Positions 21,561 to 31,625 of a DNA stretch of 57,204 nt are shown here, piece after piece (position 1 is the stretch's first letter; each line of letters opens with the position of its first letter). Source of the stretch: Chara braunii. Its lineage: Eukaryota > Streptophyta > Charophyceae > Charales > Characeae. The position numbers were made by a program, and so were the translations under genes. Below the pieces are notes generated by a model that saw only the letters and a program-made list of their open reading frames with translations, was not told where the DNA came from and made no database searches. The stretch covers positions 6,302,195 through 6,359,398 of the forward strand of contig BFEA01000011.1 in assembly GCA_003427395.1 (NCBI GenBank), in the 5' to 3' direction.

Positions 21561-21589
21561 GCTGGTTTACTCCCTCAAAAGAACCCCTG

Positions 21590-22500
21590 TGTCTGAGTGT
21601 CACTGTGTGACTGTGCGTCATTGTGTGATTGTGTGTCACTGTGTGACCGTGCGTCACTGTGTGACTGTGTGTCATTGTATTTGTGTATGTATCACAATGT
21701 CTGTACGTGTGTCACAATGTGTGACACTGTGCCTATCACAGTGTCCGTGTCACTTGCGTATGTGTCACCGCGTGACCGTGTGTGTGTTTCACTATGAATG
21801 CGTGTTGGACATAGTGTGACTGTGTGTCACTGTATGACTGTGCGTCACGGTGTGACTATGTATCTGAGTCACTTTCTGTGTGACACTGTGTCTGTGTCAT
21901 GCGACACTGTGTACGTGTGTGACTGTATATTTGTGTTACAATGTATGTGACCCTGTGTATGTGTCACAGTGTCTGTGTCATCGTGACTGTGCGTGTGTCA
22001 CAGTGTTTTCACTGTGTATGTGTCTCACTTGTATATGCATCACTTTATATGTCACAGTATGTGTCGCTGTATTTTTGTGTTTGCGTGACTGTCACAGTAT
22101 TTGTTTGTCACAGTATTTATCTATGCATGTCACTGTATCTGTCTGTGTCACGGCATCCAGCCGTGTGTGTCACATCATCTGTCTGTGTCACAACATTTAT
22201 TTGTGTGTCACTGTGCATGCGTTGTCTATCACAGCGTGTATGCGTGTCTGTCACAGTGTGACAATGTGTTTTCACTGCGTATGTGTCACAGTGCATCTGT
22301 GTGACACGGTGTGTCTGAGTGTCACTTTGCACTGTTGTCCGCGTATCTGTGTGTCACCGTCACGGTGCACTGTGTCATTGTGTGTGTTTTCACTGTGTGT
22401 GTATCTGTCGCAGCATGACTGTGTGTGTGACTATACCTGCGTTACTGTGTATGTGTGCCGGTGTGACTGTGTGTGTGCGTTGTGTCTCACGGTGTATCTG
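21590..22500 (+). repeat. Degenerate GTGTCACTGTGTGAC minisatellite
   Basis: About 900 bp of short, irregular GTGTCACTGTG / GTGTGACTGTG words. The Cys-His-Val-rich open frames (up to 217 aa) arise from this composition and are not taken as genes. It lies just downstream, on the minus strand, of the splice donor at 22,523/22,522, so it could be intron sequence. Confidence 0.85.
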
Positions 22501-22522
22501 TGTCATGGTGTACGTGACATAC

Positions 22523-22591
22523 CTGGTGCTTGAGGTGATCGACATTGGTCGAGATCTGCTCGTACTTCGGAAGAGCTGTTGTCGTCATCAT
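22523..22591 (-). CDS. Exon-like segment with conserved splice donor, copy 1 (23 aa)
   Basis: The minus strand from ATG at 22,591 reads MMTTTALPKYEQISTNVDHL then KHQ and meets CACCAG|GTATGT, a good plant-style donor (exon ends at 22,523). The same frame is open upstream to 22,837 (116 aa in all, with acidic and Gln/Ser-rich parts), so the true start may be further upstream. Copy 2 at 37,053-37,120 conserves KYEQ.S.N.....HQ and the donor but has lost one base. The protein family is not recognised. Amino-acid conservation between diverged copies supports past coding. Confidence 0.4.
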
Positions 22592-22857
22592 TCGGCGTTG
22601 TAGTAGTAGGCTAGATAGGATCTGCCATCTATAGTATGGCGCCGAACGCCAGGTAGGATATTGACATTGGTTCTGTGTTGATGATGATGGGACTATGCCA
22701 GCATTGTCAATTATGAGTTTTTGCTGTGCTGTCATTTGGTGGGACACATCATGCAATTCTGCTTTTGGTTCGAGGTCACGACTATCTAGTGATATGTGTA
22801 TGATGCTGTTTGATTTCTGAAGTTCGATATCGCTCAATTTGCTTGCTTTTTTTTTTT

Positions 22858-22858
22858 A

Positions 22859-22900
<42 letters not shown>

Positions 22901-22907
22901 TTATTAT
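22858..22907 (+). repeat. (ATT)n microsatellite
   Basis: An ATT tract after a T run, within dispersed repeat B. Confidence 0.95.
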
Positions 22908-23469
22908 TGCTATTTCTGCGATCAGACTTGCTTTCTTCCTTACTTCACATGCATGCAGACCGGCGACACGCCAAACTGGTGACAAGAGCTCAAACTCAAA
23001 GCTCAGAGATACGACAGATAAGAACACAGGTCAATTACAAGTTCACTGCAGACGAATATGGCGCCACAGCGCCCCAACAACTCTCTGTTCACACACACGG
23101 GATCACCCTAGATACCCCACACGCAACACTCTGCTTACAAATACACACACACGTTGTACCTCACACTGCACTACACCTACAGCTATGGCTAAGCTCTCCT
23201 TCAACCGCTGCACTCTCCGGGCATCTGCAGACCCCATTGCACAAACCGATGTAGCAGCGCTTCCGCATGGCTTACGCAGGAGTGAATGAATGGCTTGGCA
23301 CTGCATCTTGATTTATGCTTTTGTTTGGTACTGGCCTGCCCTTTCCTTTGGACCTGAGTGTCCACAGTCCCATACGGTACTTGCTTGACTGGACCTGGAC
23401 TGACTAGGATGTACCGCTGACTCAATGCAGTCACACTGCTAACCTACCAGGGAGAGCCTATGCCCCTGC

Positions 23470-23705
23470 CATTCGAGTGCGGACAGACAGACAAACAGAC
23501 AGACAGGGTAATTGGCAGTGGGAATGTGTGTGTGCGTGCTTGCAATCGCATGTGTTTTGTCGTGTTCGCTATACAAAATTCCACAAACAAAGCTTGACTG
23601 TGCCAGACTGTTTTCATCAGACTGTGTGTGAGAGAGAGACACACACAGACACAGACACGAAGAGACACGCACAGACACTGTGACATACACAGTGTCACAC
23701 ACGCA
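23470..23705. repeat. CAGA and CA tracts with CATGTTCGCTATACAC-family copy
   Basis: It holds short (CAGA) repeats, the second copy of the GTTCGCTATACA segment (about 23,556-23,625) and a CACAGACA-type tract up to the start of the plus-strand element's coding remnant. It may mark the point where the 5' part of that element was lost. Confidence 0.6.
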
Positions 23706-23747
23706 GACTTCGGACCTTGGTCGGTGGTAGCTCCTATGGGGGCATGA

Positions 23748-24446
23748 CCTGGATACTATCCCGGGAATCAGTGGCCGGGTTTCGGTCAAATTGGGATGAA
23801 TTCAAATTTGCCCCAAGTACAAGGAACTGGGGTGGGACCATCACAAGGGCAAGGAGCAAATGAGGGTCAGCCACAACATGCTCTGCCACCTCAGGGTAAC
23901 CAAGGTCAAAATCAATTTCAGGGACAAGGACATGGTCAAGGACGCGGTATGGGTAGAAATGTAGGAAGAGGAAATGGCCATGGAGGAAGAGGATTCAGAG
24001 GACAAGGAAATGGCGGACAAGGTGGGAGTTGGGGACCTCAGGGAGGTGCGCAGTCTGGGAATTACAATCAGGTAAGCTTCAACCAGATCGGACAAGGATA
24101 CAACCAAGGGTACGGTCAAGGGTATGCCCAAGGCTATAACCAGAATTATAGTAGGGGGTTTGGAAGAAGTGATAGGCAATGGAGTGATCAAGGGGCCGGA
24201 CGAGGTTGGATAGACTACAACGAGTGCATTTGTACACACTGCACGATAAAAGGATATATTGTAAGCATGTGTCATGTTAGAAGAATAGATGAGCAGGATG
24301 GATTGATCACATCAAGTATCGACGGGGATGTGTTCGATAAGCGAGGAGACAAGATTGACCCAAACATCCCCGGGGGCACAAGGAAAGAGGCCATCAGAAT
24401 TGCAGGGTTTGGACCCAACGCCCTTGCCATGTTTCATATATGGTAG
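23748..24446 (+). pseudogene. Gag-type nucleocapsid segment (RGG/GQ-rich, altered CCHC)
   Basis: The frame is open from just after a TGA at 23,745 (an ATG is at 23,796). It encodes a Gln/Gly/Asn/Arg-rich segment of about 150 residues with many GRG and GQG repeats, then CTHCTIKGYIVSMC (about residues 147-160 from the ATG), then VRRIDEQDGLI and a conserved DPNIPGGTRKEAIRIAG. The third zinc ligand is Tyr (TAT) in place of His (CAT); the inverted relic at 19.0 kb keeps His. Its family role is binding and packaging of element RNA. No capsid or matrix domain precedes it, because the upstream sequence is unrelated repeat. A TAG (probably from CAG) ends the frame at 24,446. Confidence 0.8.
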
Positions 24447-25361
24447 GAAAAAGAAGATCCTTTTGTTTGGGTGGAAGAAGTTGATGAACTGAGTGACCAA
24501 TTGAAGAAAGGAGTGAAGATAAGTGAGGAAAAAAAAAAGGTACACCACTGGTTGAAATTGAGTCAGAAGAAGACAATGTAGTTAGAGAGTTGGCAAGAGG
24601 AGCTTTGGGGAGAATGGAAGACATGATAGATAAGATGAGTAGGTTAAATGTAAGGATGACTGATATTTGCGAGGAGGTGAGGAATCTAGAAATGAAAATG
24701 CCGCATGTATTCACAATGGGTCAGGGGAAGGAGGATGATGAAGCGAGTTTCTAACCCCAGAGCAATGAGAGTCACTCTGACTGTTGGGTCAGAAGCTGCC
24801 TATCAGGCTCTGCACGGAAGCCTAAAGGAGGAAATGCGCCCAAGGAACCAGCACATGCTCCTGTACCACTTCAAGAGAGAGCCTCTATCGAAATAGAGGA
24901 AGAGGAAGAGGAGGAACAGGATGAGTTACCTAGGAGAGGACAAACAAGCCGAGCAGAAGGCTACGAAACGGAAGCATGATGTTAAAGGAGGGAAGGAAAA
25001 GGTTGGGGAGAAGTCAAAGAAAAAGTGGAAGTACCAGACGTCGATTGAAGGAGTAGACCTAGAGAACTTGGTGAACAAGCTTCTTGATAGACATAATGAG
25101 TTGTTGAACCTGAAAAAGATTTTGGCACCAGCACCCAAGCTCAGGGAATTAGTAAAAACAAAACTGGCTCGAAAGAGAGTAGCGACAGTGAGGTTGAGAG
25201 ATTTAATCCCCAAAGAGGCAAATTGGACAGTGGCAGAGAGTAAAATGGACTGGAAATCTGTGGGGATAAGATCCATTGACGTCAGTATCAGAGGGAAAGG
25301 ATGCCCTGGGATGTGTGGATACAAGAGCAAAAATGAACATCATGAATTCAAAAACAGCTGA
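24447..25361 (+). pseudogene. Gag-pol linker, frameshifted (coiled and basic region)
   Basis: Three frames share this stretch. One gives a coiled, charged segment (24,547-24,760, with VRELARGALGRMEDMIDKMS). A following Pro/Glu-rich part leads to a Glu run (24,890-24,915). The frame at 24,921-25,361 gives a Lys-rich segment and an amphipathic stretch (ENLVNKLLDRHNELLNLKKI) that leads to the protease. The order matches the spacer before protease in Ty3-type polyproteins. No enzyme domain. Stops at 24,751 and elsewhere plus frameshifts break it. Confidence 0.6.
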
Positions 25362-26019
25362 AAGGTTAGGGTTGGAAATCGACAGAAGAGATTGTAGGTA
25401 CCTTAATGGAGCTAGTGGAAAGTCAGGATACACAGGGATTGCCTCAAATGTAATCATGGAAATAGGAAGTGTCAGAGTCCGATCTTGTTTCTATATCATG
25501 CCTACCTTGGATCTTCCTATATTGCTAGGAAGGTCGTTCTTATCACGATCAGAGACCCTCATCATGAACAAACATGACGGGACTATGTTCGTAATCCTAT
25601 ATGACCCTGTTTGTGGGAACTTCGAGGTCATTACCTGTAAAAATACAGGTCCTCATAGCTCGAAGAACCGGCTCAGTGTTGGGTCATATACTTTTGAGGA
25701 GTCTAAAAATAGAAGAAGAGAATTAGAATGGGGGTCTGATGAGGAAGATGAGGAAGAAGAAAGTGGGGGATTGGTATTAAGCTTGGCCAACATAGACCAA
25801 GCGATGTACATGGTATCTGCATATGATAAGGCGGAACCTGAGGTCATTCGGGCTTTGGCCGATAAGCTGTATGATTATCCTGAAGGAGGAAGGATGAAAT
25901 TGGTATACAGGTCGCCTCGTCAAGAGGAGAAAGTACAGGGACCATATGCCCAAGCCTGCAATCAACATTTTTTAGGGGTGGGCTCAAACAATGGGGGGAA
26001 AGGAGGTACAAGACGGTAG
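25276..26019 (+). pseudogene. Retroelement aspartic protease, active site altered
   Basis: The 247-aa frame has CVDTRAKMNIMNSKTAERLG (from residue 13), where the aspartic-protease signature Asp-Thr/Ser-Gly reads Asp-Thr-Arg. The codon is AGA, one G-to-A change from GGA. Downstream it keeps the flap-side segment and DLPILLGRSFL, the hydrophobic-hydrophobic-Gly motif of retropepsins (about residues 80-90). The C-terminal half is an acidic linker (Glu/Asp run at about residues 155-165) that leads to RT. Ordinarily this protease would cut the polyprotein. With DTR it should be inactive. The start used is only the first ATG; the natural protein was a polyprotein part joined to the preceding frame. 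Confidence 0.85.
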
Positions 26020-26183
26020 ATAAGAGAGAGTGTACTATGAGCAGGAAAGATAATTGATTAGGCAGATGAGAGAGAAATGAGGAGCAGAATCATGTCGTAT
26101 TAACAAAGAGACTGAGAAAGATCTGATTATTGGAGAACCTGAGTTCTTGACAAAGCAGGGAAAATACATTAGTAATTGATTTA

Positions 26184-26897
26184 ATGAAGGAGAAGCATTG
26201 TGTGTATGCCTTCAACGATGAGCAAAGACGAAAGTTGGATGTGGACAAGATAGGGATGATCCGGATCCACACAGTCTCACATCAACCTTGGAATGTTAGA
26301 GGAGCCAGGTACCAAAATCCTGATGATCAGAGAAGGGTAGTAGAATACCTTGACGGGAAGATTGACTCTCATGTAGTGGGGTTTTCTAGTGGACCTTATG
26401 CCTCACCATGGTTCTGCTTCATCAAGCCAAATGGGGTCCTCAGATGGGTGAAAAACTTGCAAAGGTTGAACGTTGTAACGGTCAGGGATGCTGGAGGGCT
26501 CCCTAACGCTGATCAACTCTCTGAAGCCTGTGCTGGGAGGTCTATTATCTCGCTCATAGATTTGTACTCTGGTTATGACCAGTTCCCAGTGTATCCTGCC
26601 GATAGACTAATAACAGTCATGCATACTCCAAGGGGATTGATTCACATGAACGTGGCACCCCAAGGATGGACGAACGCGGTAGCCATGGTGCAAAGGAGTA
26701 TGGTGAGAGTCATGCAGACAATCAGTCCACAGATTATTGAACCGTACATTGATGATCTTGATGTAAAGGACCCGATGGTGAAGGATGAGCAAAAGGTTGC
26801 GCCTGGCATAAGGAAATTTGTCTGGGATCATGTCAATGATCTTAGGAAGGTGCTTGAATTGTTACAGGAGTATAACCTTACGGCAAGCAGGGCTTAA
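26184..26897 (+). pseudogene. Reverse transcriptase, Ty3 type
   Basis: The 237-aa frame contains the RT palm and fingers. SGPYASPWFCFIKPNG is at about 69-84, RWVKNLQRLN at 87-96 (the R.V.DYR.LN motif), SLIDLYSGYDQF at 123-134 with catalytic Asp126, PQGWTNAVAMVQRSM at 159-173, and YIDDLDVKDP at 188-197 with the catalytic Asp pair of Y-X-D-D. All three catalytic Asp are present. The thumb and connection follow in another frame after a TAA at 26,895-26,897. Copying of element RNA into DNA is the family role. The conserved KNGVLR-like stretch reads NGVLR, and DYR is replaced by NLQ. Confidence 0.93.
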
Positions 26898-27603
26898 TCA
26901 AGGCACTGCATGAGAGAGGCCACTATATTGGGCTTTGTATGCAATAAGCAAGGTCGTCGCCCAGACACCACGAAAACGAATAAAATTCTTGAATATTCTA
27001 CTCCGTTCAGGAACGTTAGCGAAGTAAGATGTTTTCTTGGAACGTGCGGATTTTGAAGAATTTTCATCGAAAGGTTTGCTGCAAAGACTGAGCATGTAAG
27101 AAAGTTGGTAAGAAAGAATCGGGAATGGGAATGGGGAGAAAAGCAGGAACAAGTAGTGAAGAGTTTGAAGAAGAAATTTGGAGAAGGAGGTCTTGTGTTG
27201 AGGGTCCCTTACTATGAAGCTGTTACAGAGCGACCCTTTATCATAGAGACTGATGCTGGACCGACCGCTTCGGGAGGAGTTCTAATACAGACAGACTTTG
27301 AAGGAAAGGAAATACCTTTGCGTTTTGAGAGTCGAACCCTCAATATTACTGAACGGAATTGCTCTCAATTCAAAAAGGAGGTTTTCGTCGTGCTGCACTG
27401 CCTGCGTATCTTTAGGCACTACCTCTATGGGAGAACGTTTGTCCTGAGAATAGATACAACCGCCCGTGTTTATTCCCTCAAGAATTTCTCTCCCACGGAT
27501 CCTACAATCGCCAGGTGGCTCACGTACATCTGGATGTTCGACTTTTAGTTGGAACATATCTCAGGGAACAAGAACAGGGTTGATGGGTTAAGCAGGATAA
27601 AAT
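26898..27603 (+). pseudogene. RT connection and RNase H
   Basis: After the RT stop, TILGFVCNKQGRRPDTTKTN and VRCFLGTCGF.RIFIERFA give the RT thumb/connection in a frame broken by stops and a shift. The open frame 27,105-27,548 then reads FIIETDAGPTASGGVL (first catalytic Asp at residue 50), SRTLNITERNCSQFKKEVFVVL (conserved Glu) and FRHYLYGRTFVLRIDTTA (third acidic residue). The frame stops at TAG 27,546 but HISGNKNRVDGLSRI follows in frame, which is the end of Ty3-type RNase H, so TAG is probably from CAG. RNase H removes RNA from the hybrid. Confidence 0.9.
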
Positions 27604-28121
27604 GAAAGAAGCCTGGAGATGCCAAGGAAGAAACACCACTAGTAGATGGATTTTCGGATGAAGATGATATGCAGCTCCATGTGAACTCGTAGGAACTAAG
27701 TGTTAATGATAAGGTGGCAAGGAGAGGAAAGTCCATGTGGTTTGCACCAGCTACTTTTGTAAAAATCGAAGGGTTGGTGTTGAAACCTTTCGTTGAAGAA
27801 GACCCATGGGGAGAAAGGAATGGAGAATTGATGGAGGAATTGACTTTGGCAGAAAACTACATACTGACTGACGATCCAGTAACAATTGAGGCTGGAACAA
27901 GCCAGGTAGATCAGCACCTGCTGACAATGGGGAGAGTACACTATCTTGTCAACTCACTCCTGCAAGTTCAAGCTGAGAATGAAGGAGAGATAGTAAAGGC
28001 AGACGAGATAGTGCTGAGGGATGATCTTGAATTTGATGAAGAGATGACAGAAGAAGAATTTGAACAAGGTGAGATCTCTCATAAGATTTCCGGGAAGAAT
28101 AATATGACGGGTTTTATCTAG
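27604..28121 (+). pseudogene. Linker between RNase H and integrase
   Basis: The 135-aa frame from 27,714 is acidic (Glu-rich end: EEMTEEEFEQGEIS). It starts ARRGKSMWFAPATFVKIEGL. No catalytic motif. It lies between RNase H and the integrase zinc-binding domain, where Ty3-type polyproteins carry a tether. A TAG at 28,119-28,121 separates it from the next in-phase stretch, which begins only 2 bases later. Confidence 0.55.
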
Positions 28122-28123
28122 AA

Positions 28124-29365
28124 ATGAGACTTCTTCTCTCCGGGGATAAGCGAGAAAGGGATGTTAGTAAGAAGACTCTTCGTATGAGATATCACTACAT
28201 AGTGAGGGGAGACCATCTCTTCATCAGGGATAAGAGAGGGTCTCCCAGGAGAGTCATTTGTGGTAGGAATCGACAAATCGATGTCATAGCAGCTCTTCAT
28301 GACGGACCCGTGGGTGGTCATAGGAGTTTTGCCACTACCATCAAGAAGGTGATCGAACTGTACTTTTGGGAAGGTATGTACAGGATGATTCGAAAGTACT
28401 ACGAGTCGTACGTCTCTTGCCAAGTCAGGTCTCCATTTAGATACAAGAAGTCTCTACATCCAAGATATATCAAGGATGTGGGGGTAATGATCCAACTGGA
28501 TCTCCTGGCAATGTCATTGGGACTTGGAGATTATAATTATATCTTTGATGCCCGAGATAATCTTACAGGATTTGTTGATGGAAAAGTCATCCGGACCAAG
28601 ACTGGAGCAGTCTTGGCTGACTGCATCAAAGAGTATTACCTCTGATATCCCTTTGTGGTGGAGTTTACAATGGACAGGAGATCTGAGTTTACGTGTGGAG
28701 AAGTGAAGGAGCTGTTGGACGATCTTGGAGTTATTGCCAAGTATACGACCAGGGCACATCCTCAGGCAAATGCACCTGTTGAAAGGAGACACAGTACTAT
28801 CACTAATTTGCTGGCAAAGTGGACAGCTGGGAAGCCAAACCTGTGGCCGAAGTTCCTTCGAACAGTGTTCTTTGTTGAGAATATTACATTCAAAAGAACC
28901 ACAGGTTATGCCCCTGCAACCTTGTGGTATGGAAGGCATGTCACGTTTCCGATAGAAAGTTTCTTGAAGACGTGGCGAAGACAGGGAATTGAGAATGATA
29001 TGCCTCTGGAGGACTCGGAGTTACTTGACATCAGAGCTAGGCAGGTCGGTATCACTGAGGAAAGGATTCAGAAAGCAGTGGAAAGAGTGGCTGACAGTCG
29101 TGGGAAAGACAAAGAAAGATGGGATAGATCTTCGCGCGTACGAGAAGAACCATTGGAGATCGGAGATATAGTACTGTTATACAATTCCTCACTTGAAAAG
29201 CAATGGCCAAGGAAACTGGACAAGAGATGGTTGAGACCTTTCAGAGTCAGACGCAGAGGAAATCATAGAGCCTATGAGCTTGAAGAAATGGATGGAACAC
29301 CAAGAAAAGATTGGATTTCAGGATCTAGGCTGAAGAAGTTCAAGATTAGACAGGAGGTGAGTTGA
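28124..29365 (+). pseudogene. Integrase with D-D-35-E core and GPY/F-like end
   Basis: The zinc-binding domain has His59 and His66 (LHDGPVGGHRS) and Cys99 (YVSCQ). The first Cys of the pair is Tyr96 (TAC, one G-to-A change from TGC). The core has Asp126 (QLDLLAM), then FDARDNLTGFVDG. An in-frame TGA at 28,643-28,645 (probably from CGA) is followed at once by VVEFTMDRRSEF with the second catalytic Asp, and HPQANAPVERRHSTI with Glu. The two Asp are 58 residues apart and Asp to Glu has exactly 35 residues between. The C-terminus has IVLLYNSSLEKQWPRKLDKR and WLRPFRV, where the family usually has WLGP. It would insert element DNA into the genome. Confidence 0.92.
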
Positions 29366-29446
29366 TGAAAACTGGAAGGAAAAACCTGATGATCTTGTAG
29401 AACCTTTATCATGCTATTTTCTTTGCGAATATTCTATTGTTAACCC

Positions 29447-29497
29447 GTTGCTGACTCTTCCTATTATATGTCACTCCCTTTCTTTTTCTGTGTGCAG
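29447..29497 (+). promoter_or_regulatory. Putative 3' splice site upstream of second ORF
   Basis: A branch-like CTGAC (about 29,450) is followed by a pyrimidine-rich tract and TTTTTCTGTGTGCAG|GCG; the AG is at 29,496-29,497. The next ATG, 25 bases downstream at 29,522, starts the second ORF. This suggests the second ORF is made from a spliced subgenomic RNA, since it lies about 160 bases beyond the integrase stop. Confidence 0.6.
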
Positions 29498-29521
29498 GCG
29501 TGGCCCGGGAAGTAGGCAACT

Positions 29522-31625
29522 ATGTCACAGAAGGGAGGGGTGGCGGGTCCTTCCAGGACAACTCCTGGGAGAGAAGGACGAAAGAAGATGCAGCAGGTAA
29601 CAAGGGATTCCCAAAGGATGCCGATCTACAAAAAAAGTGACAATCTGAGGGTATTTCTGAGGGAGTTTGAAAAATATGCCTTCAGGAGAGAGTGGGATAC
29701 TCAGACCATGCTTTAGCAGGTGACAGGTTTGGGGGAATGCAACGAGGTGATAGATGATATTGCTTCAGATTGTCTGGGGTGGATGACTTTCAAGGCTAAC
29801 ATGTGGGCAAAATATGGGGATTTGATGAGAGATGAGATCGAAGATGATATCATCTTCCATGCTATAAACTTGGAGGACTTTGAGGACAGTATCAACCTTT
29901 GCGCAGATAAAAGGAGGTGGGGTGAGAAGAAGAAGATGGAGCAAGTATTTGAAGAGGATAGCACCGAGGGAATATGGGGCAGTAAAAAAGGTCAGGGAGG
30001 AATCGGATACCTGGGGAGGTTTCCTTGTCAAAATGAGAAAGGCCTATCCCTTGGAGGTACAGCGGCAGAAGAGGAAACAACTGCTTCGGGAACAGAGATT
30101 GTGGATTGGCAAGAGAGGAGAGGGGATGGGGAGAAAAGCTCAGAAGGAGAATGGGGGAGACGACATATCTCCTCCACGGGACGGTGGCGAGGCGAGGGCT
30201 CTAGGTGGAGATGGCTCAATGAGGAAAGGCAAAACACGAAAGGAGGAGCGCAGTGAGAAGGAAGTGGAAGGCAGTGACATGACTCGAAAGGTAAAGAAGG
30301 GAAGTGGAAAAATGAAGGAAGGAAAAGAAAAGGGAAAGAATGATGAGAAAATTGAAGAAGCAGGACTATCTGGAACTGCTGAAGTACCTACTTCCGATGA
30401 ACCTCTAAGAGAACAGAGTTCAAGAAAATTGATAGAAGAAGAAAGGCAGAGGAGAGAGGAAGATAACAAGGAATGGAGGAATCAAGTTGTGGCTTCGTTA
30501 AACGAGAAGGAGTTGCCTTCAGACGCGCCCTAGAACCTGAAGCTGGAAAGGGTATTACTCTCTGAGATTGTGGTCAGTTCCAAGCTAGCCTTTGATGTAA
30601 ACAGATTGATCCGGTTGCATGAACTGCTCAGGGAAGATTGTGAATGGCTCCTTGAGGGGGAGGCAGAAGTGACCGATAAGTTGGGAAAAGTGGAGGAAGG
30701 AAGAAGAAGGGAATTAGAGGTCCCCATTCGGGAACTCTAGGACAGAATAAGGGAAAAGACAGAGTTGCTCACGCAGGGGGTGGCGAGCCACATCCCTGAA
30801 ATTCTGAAGGAGATTAATAGGTTGAGAGCAAGGGAAGAAAGAAGGGACATGCAGTGGACAAAAATGTAAAAGGATATGGAAAGTTTGAAGACTGAGGTGG
30901 AAAAGGTGAAGATTGAGCAGGGAAAGCTGGAAGTTAAGGTAGAGACACTAAGTACCGCCCTTGACAGCAAGAGTAAAGAGGTGAAAACAAAAAATATGGA
31001 AAGAGAAAGATTGGAAAGAGAAGTTGGTAAGTTGGAAGCAAAAGTCAGTGAGCAAGGTAAGGCAATTGAGTCAGGAAAAAGCGAAAGGAAGCAGGAGAGT
31101 GAGAAGTGGGAAAAGAGATGGAAGGAGGTGGAAGAGGCTTTGAAAAGGTCCAAAGGGGATATTCAGGCGAAGGTCGAAGTAGGGGGCGTTAAAAAGATTG
31201 AGGACAGAAGGGAAGACCCAAGGGTGGAAAGAGAAGAGGAAAGACTTAATGATAAGCAAAACGAAGGGTTGTTAGTTGGAATGGTCACCTCGCCTGATGA
31301 GAATGTTGGAGAAACCTCGCTGACTGTTAACAGAGTAGGACAAAATAAGAAAATGTCTTATCTTGAAACATTAATCGGGGCAGCATCTCAAGATATTCCA
31401 TCATCTGCAAAGAGAACAAAGGAGGAGGAGAAGAAGTTATGTTGGTATTGCATGACGGAAATCCACATGAGAGATGATTGTTCTGGGTTTAAGACAGATA
31501 GGACTACGAGGTTGGTTAGCCTCGATGAGAACAACAGACTCATCGATAGAAAGAAAAATCTGATTAAGAGAACCAAGGAAGGATTCAAGGTCCAATTATA
31601 TGAGCAGTTGGGACTCACTTTATAG
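29522..31625 (+). pseudogene. Second ORF: gag-like start, coiled coil, CCHC knuckle
   Basis: The start MSQKGGVAGPSRTTPGREGR follows the splice acceptor. Residues about 35-65 (YKKSDNLRVFLREFEKYAFR) and the next segment (WMTFKANMWAKYGDLM) look like a retroelement capsid helix region. A frameshift near 29,990 leads to a basic part, then a long Glu/Lys coiled coil (30,250-31,200). The end has KLCWYCMTEIHMRDDCSGFK (31,434-31,493), an intact C-X2-C-X4-H-X4-C zinc knuckle. Stops at 29,714, 30,531, 30,738 and 30,867 are TAG or TAA and each is one change from CAG or CAA. A capsid-type protein encoded downstream of integrase is unusual; the inverted copy at 18.1 kb shows the knuckle part is a family feature. 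Confidence 0.75.

Larger units (their letters stand above)
22516..23440 (-). repeat. Dispersed repeat B, copy 1
   Basis: 22,516-22,837 matches 37,047-37,352, and 23,243-23,440 matches 38,457-38,640, all in the same orientation and order. An ATT microsatellite (22,858-22,907) and unrelated sequence lie between the two blocks. The minus strand of the first block contains an exon-like segment. It is either a duplicated gene fragment or a transposable-element family. Confidence 0.75.

Noticed and set aside
21541-22603. Long Cys/His/Val-rich open frames (up to 217 aa) resembling a Cys-rich or zinc-binding protein
   Set aside because: They come from a GTGTCACTGTG minisatellite and are open in several frames at once.
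31280-31320. CCTGATGAGAATGTTGGAGAAACC within the second ORF, a hammerhead-like string
   Set aside because: No stem II pairing between the two core strings and no partner strands; it is coding sequence.
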